From JBOHUC01 sp050733935 (GTDB lineage Bacteria > Eisenbacteria > RBG-16-71-46 > DASYSL01): a stretch of DNA of 6,281 nt. Under the pieces are notes generated by a model, which saw nothing but the letters and a program-made list of their open reading frames with translations, was not told where the DNA came from and ran no database searches. Below are positions 6,258 through 6,281 of the stretch, in pieces; within the stretch, counting starts at the first letter, position 1, and every line of letters begins with the position of its first letter. A program made the position numbers and the translations under genes. The stretch spans positions 1 through 6,281 of the forward strand of contig JBOHUC010000100.1 of assembly GCA_050733935.1 (NCBI GenBank), written 5' to 3'.

Positions 6258-6278
6258 GACAGCCTGCCCAGGCTTGTC
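6258..6278. other. Hairpin at the right edge of the window
   Basis: GACAGCCT (6258-6265) pairs with AGGCTTGTC (6270-6278) with one bulged T, around a GCCC loop, giving eight base pairs. No T-run follows before the sequence ends three bases later. It may be a terminator for the mutase gene or belong to the same structured intergenic element as the palindrome to its left. Confidence 0.35.
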
Positions 6279-6281
6279 TCC

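Overview
The window is a GC-rich (roughly 70%) bacterial chromosomal segment in which every gene I can support lies on the + strand. A lipid A-type acyltransferase domain points to an outer-membrane-bearing (diderm) bacterium. The GC content and the style of the intergenic DNA would suit an uncultured high-GC phylum such as Candidatus Eisenbacteria, Gemmatimonadota or Myxococcota, but that placement is a guess. Nothing here is decisive for phylogeny.

Layout. (1) Bases 1-1899 hold the 3' part of a gene whose start lies before the window. An LpxL/HtrB-family lysophospholipid acyltransferase domain is fused in frame to a hydrophobic segment, an Ala/Pro linker, a beta-rich domain and a C-terminal YARHG-like domain. 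(2) Bases 1900-2212 are non-coding, with three perfectly phased 12-bp tandem repeats directly after the stop codon and an 8-bp GC stem-loop. (3) Bases 2213-4261 encode a soluble protein built as GAF-like, GAF-like, coiled coil, HisKA-like and HATPase_c-like domains. Its H, N, G1 and G2 boxes are all altered, so it reads as a pseudo-histidine kinase. It ends in an Arg-rich tail. (4) Bases 4262-4700 carry a good sigma70-type promoter, an 11-bp perfect hairpin in the predicted leader, tRNA-Phe(GAA) and tRNA-Thr(CGT), both with encoded CCA, and then a short spacer. (5) Bases 4701-6077 encode a complete alpha-D-phosphohexomutase of the GlmM/ManB type. (6) Bases 6078-6281 are non-coding and hold a 105-bp element bounded by 20-bp inverted arms with one mismatch, followed by another hairpin at the window edge.

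How the parts relate. Envelope biogenesis is a loose theme: the acyltransferase builds lipid A or a similar lipid, and the phosphohexomutase makes a sugar-1-phosphate for peptidoglycan, LPS or exopolysaccharide. The pseudokinase is a candidate sensor or scaffold with no partner gene in view. Separate leaders and spacers suggest at least three transcription units rather than one operon.

The strongest candidates for something undescribed are the acyltransferase-YARHG fusion, the histidine kinase-like protein with four degenerate catalytic boxes, and the long palindromic element after the mutase gene.
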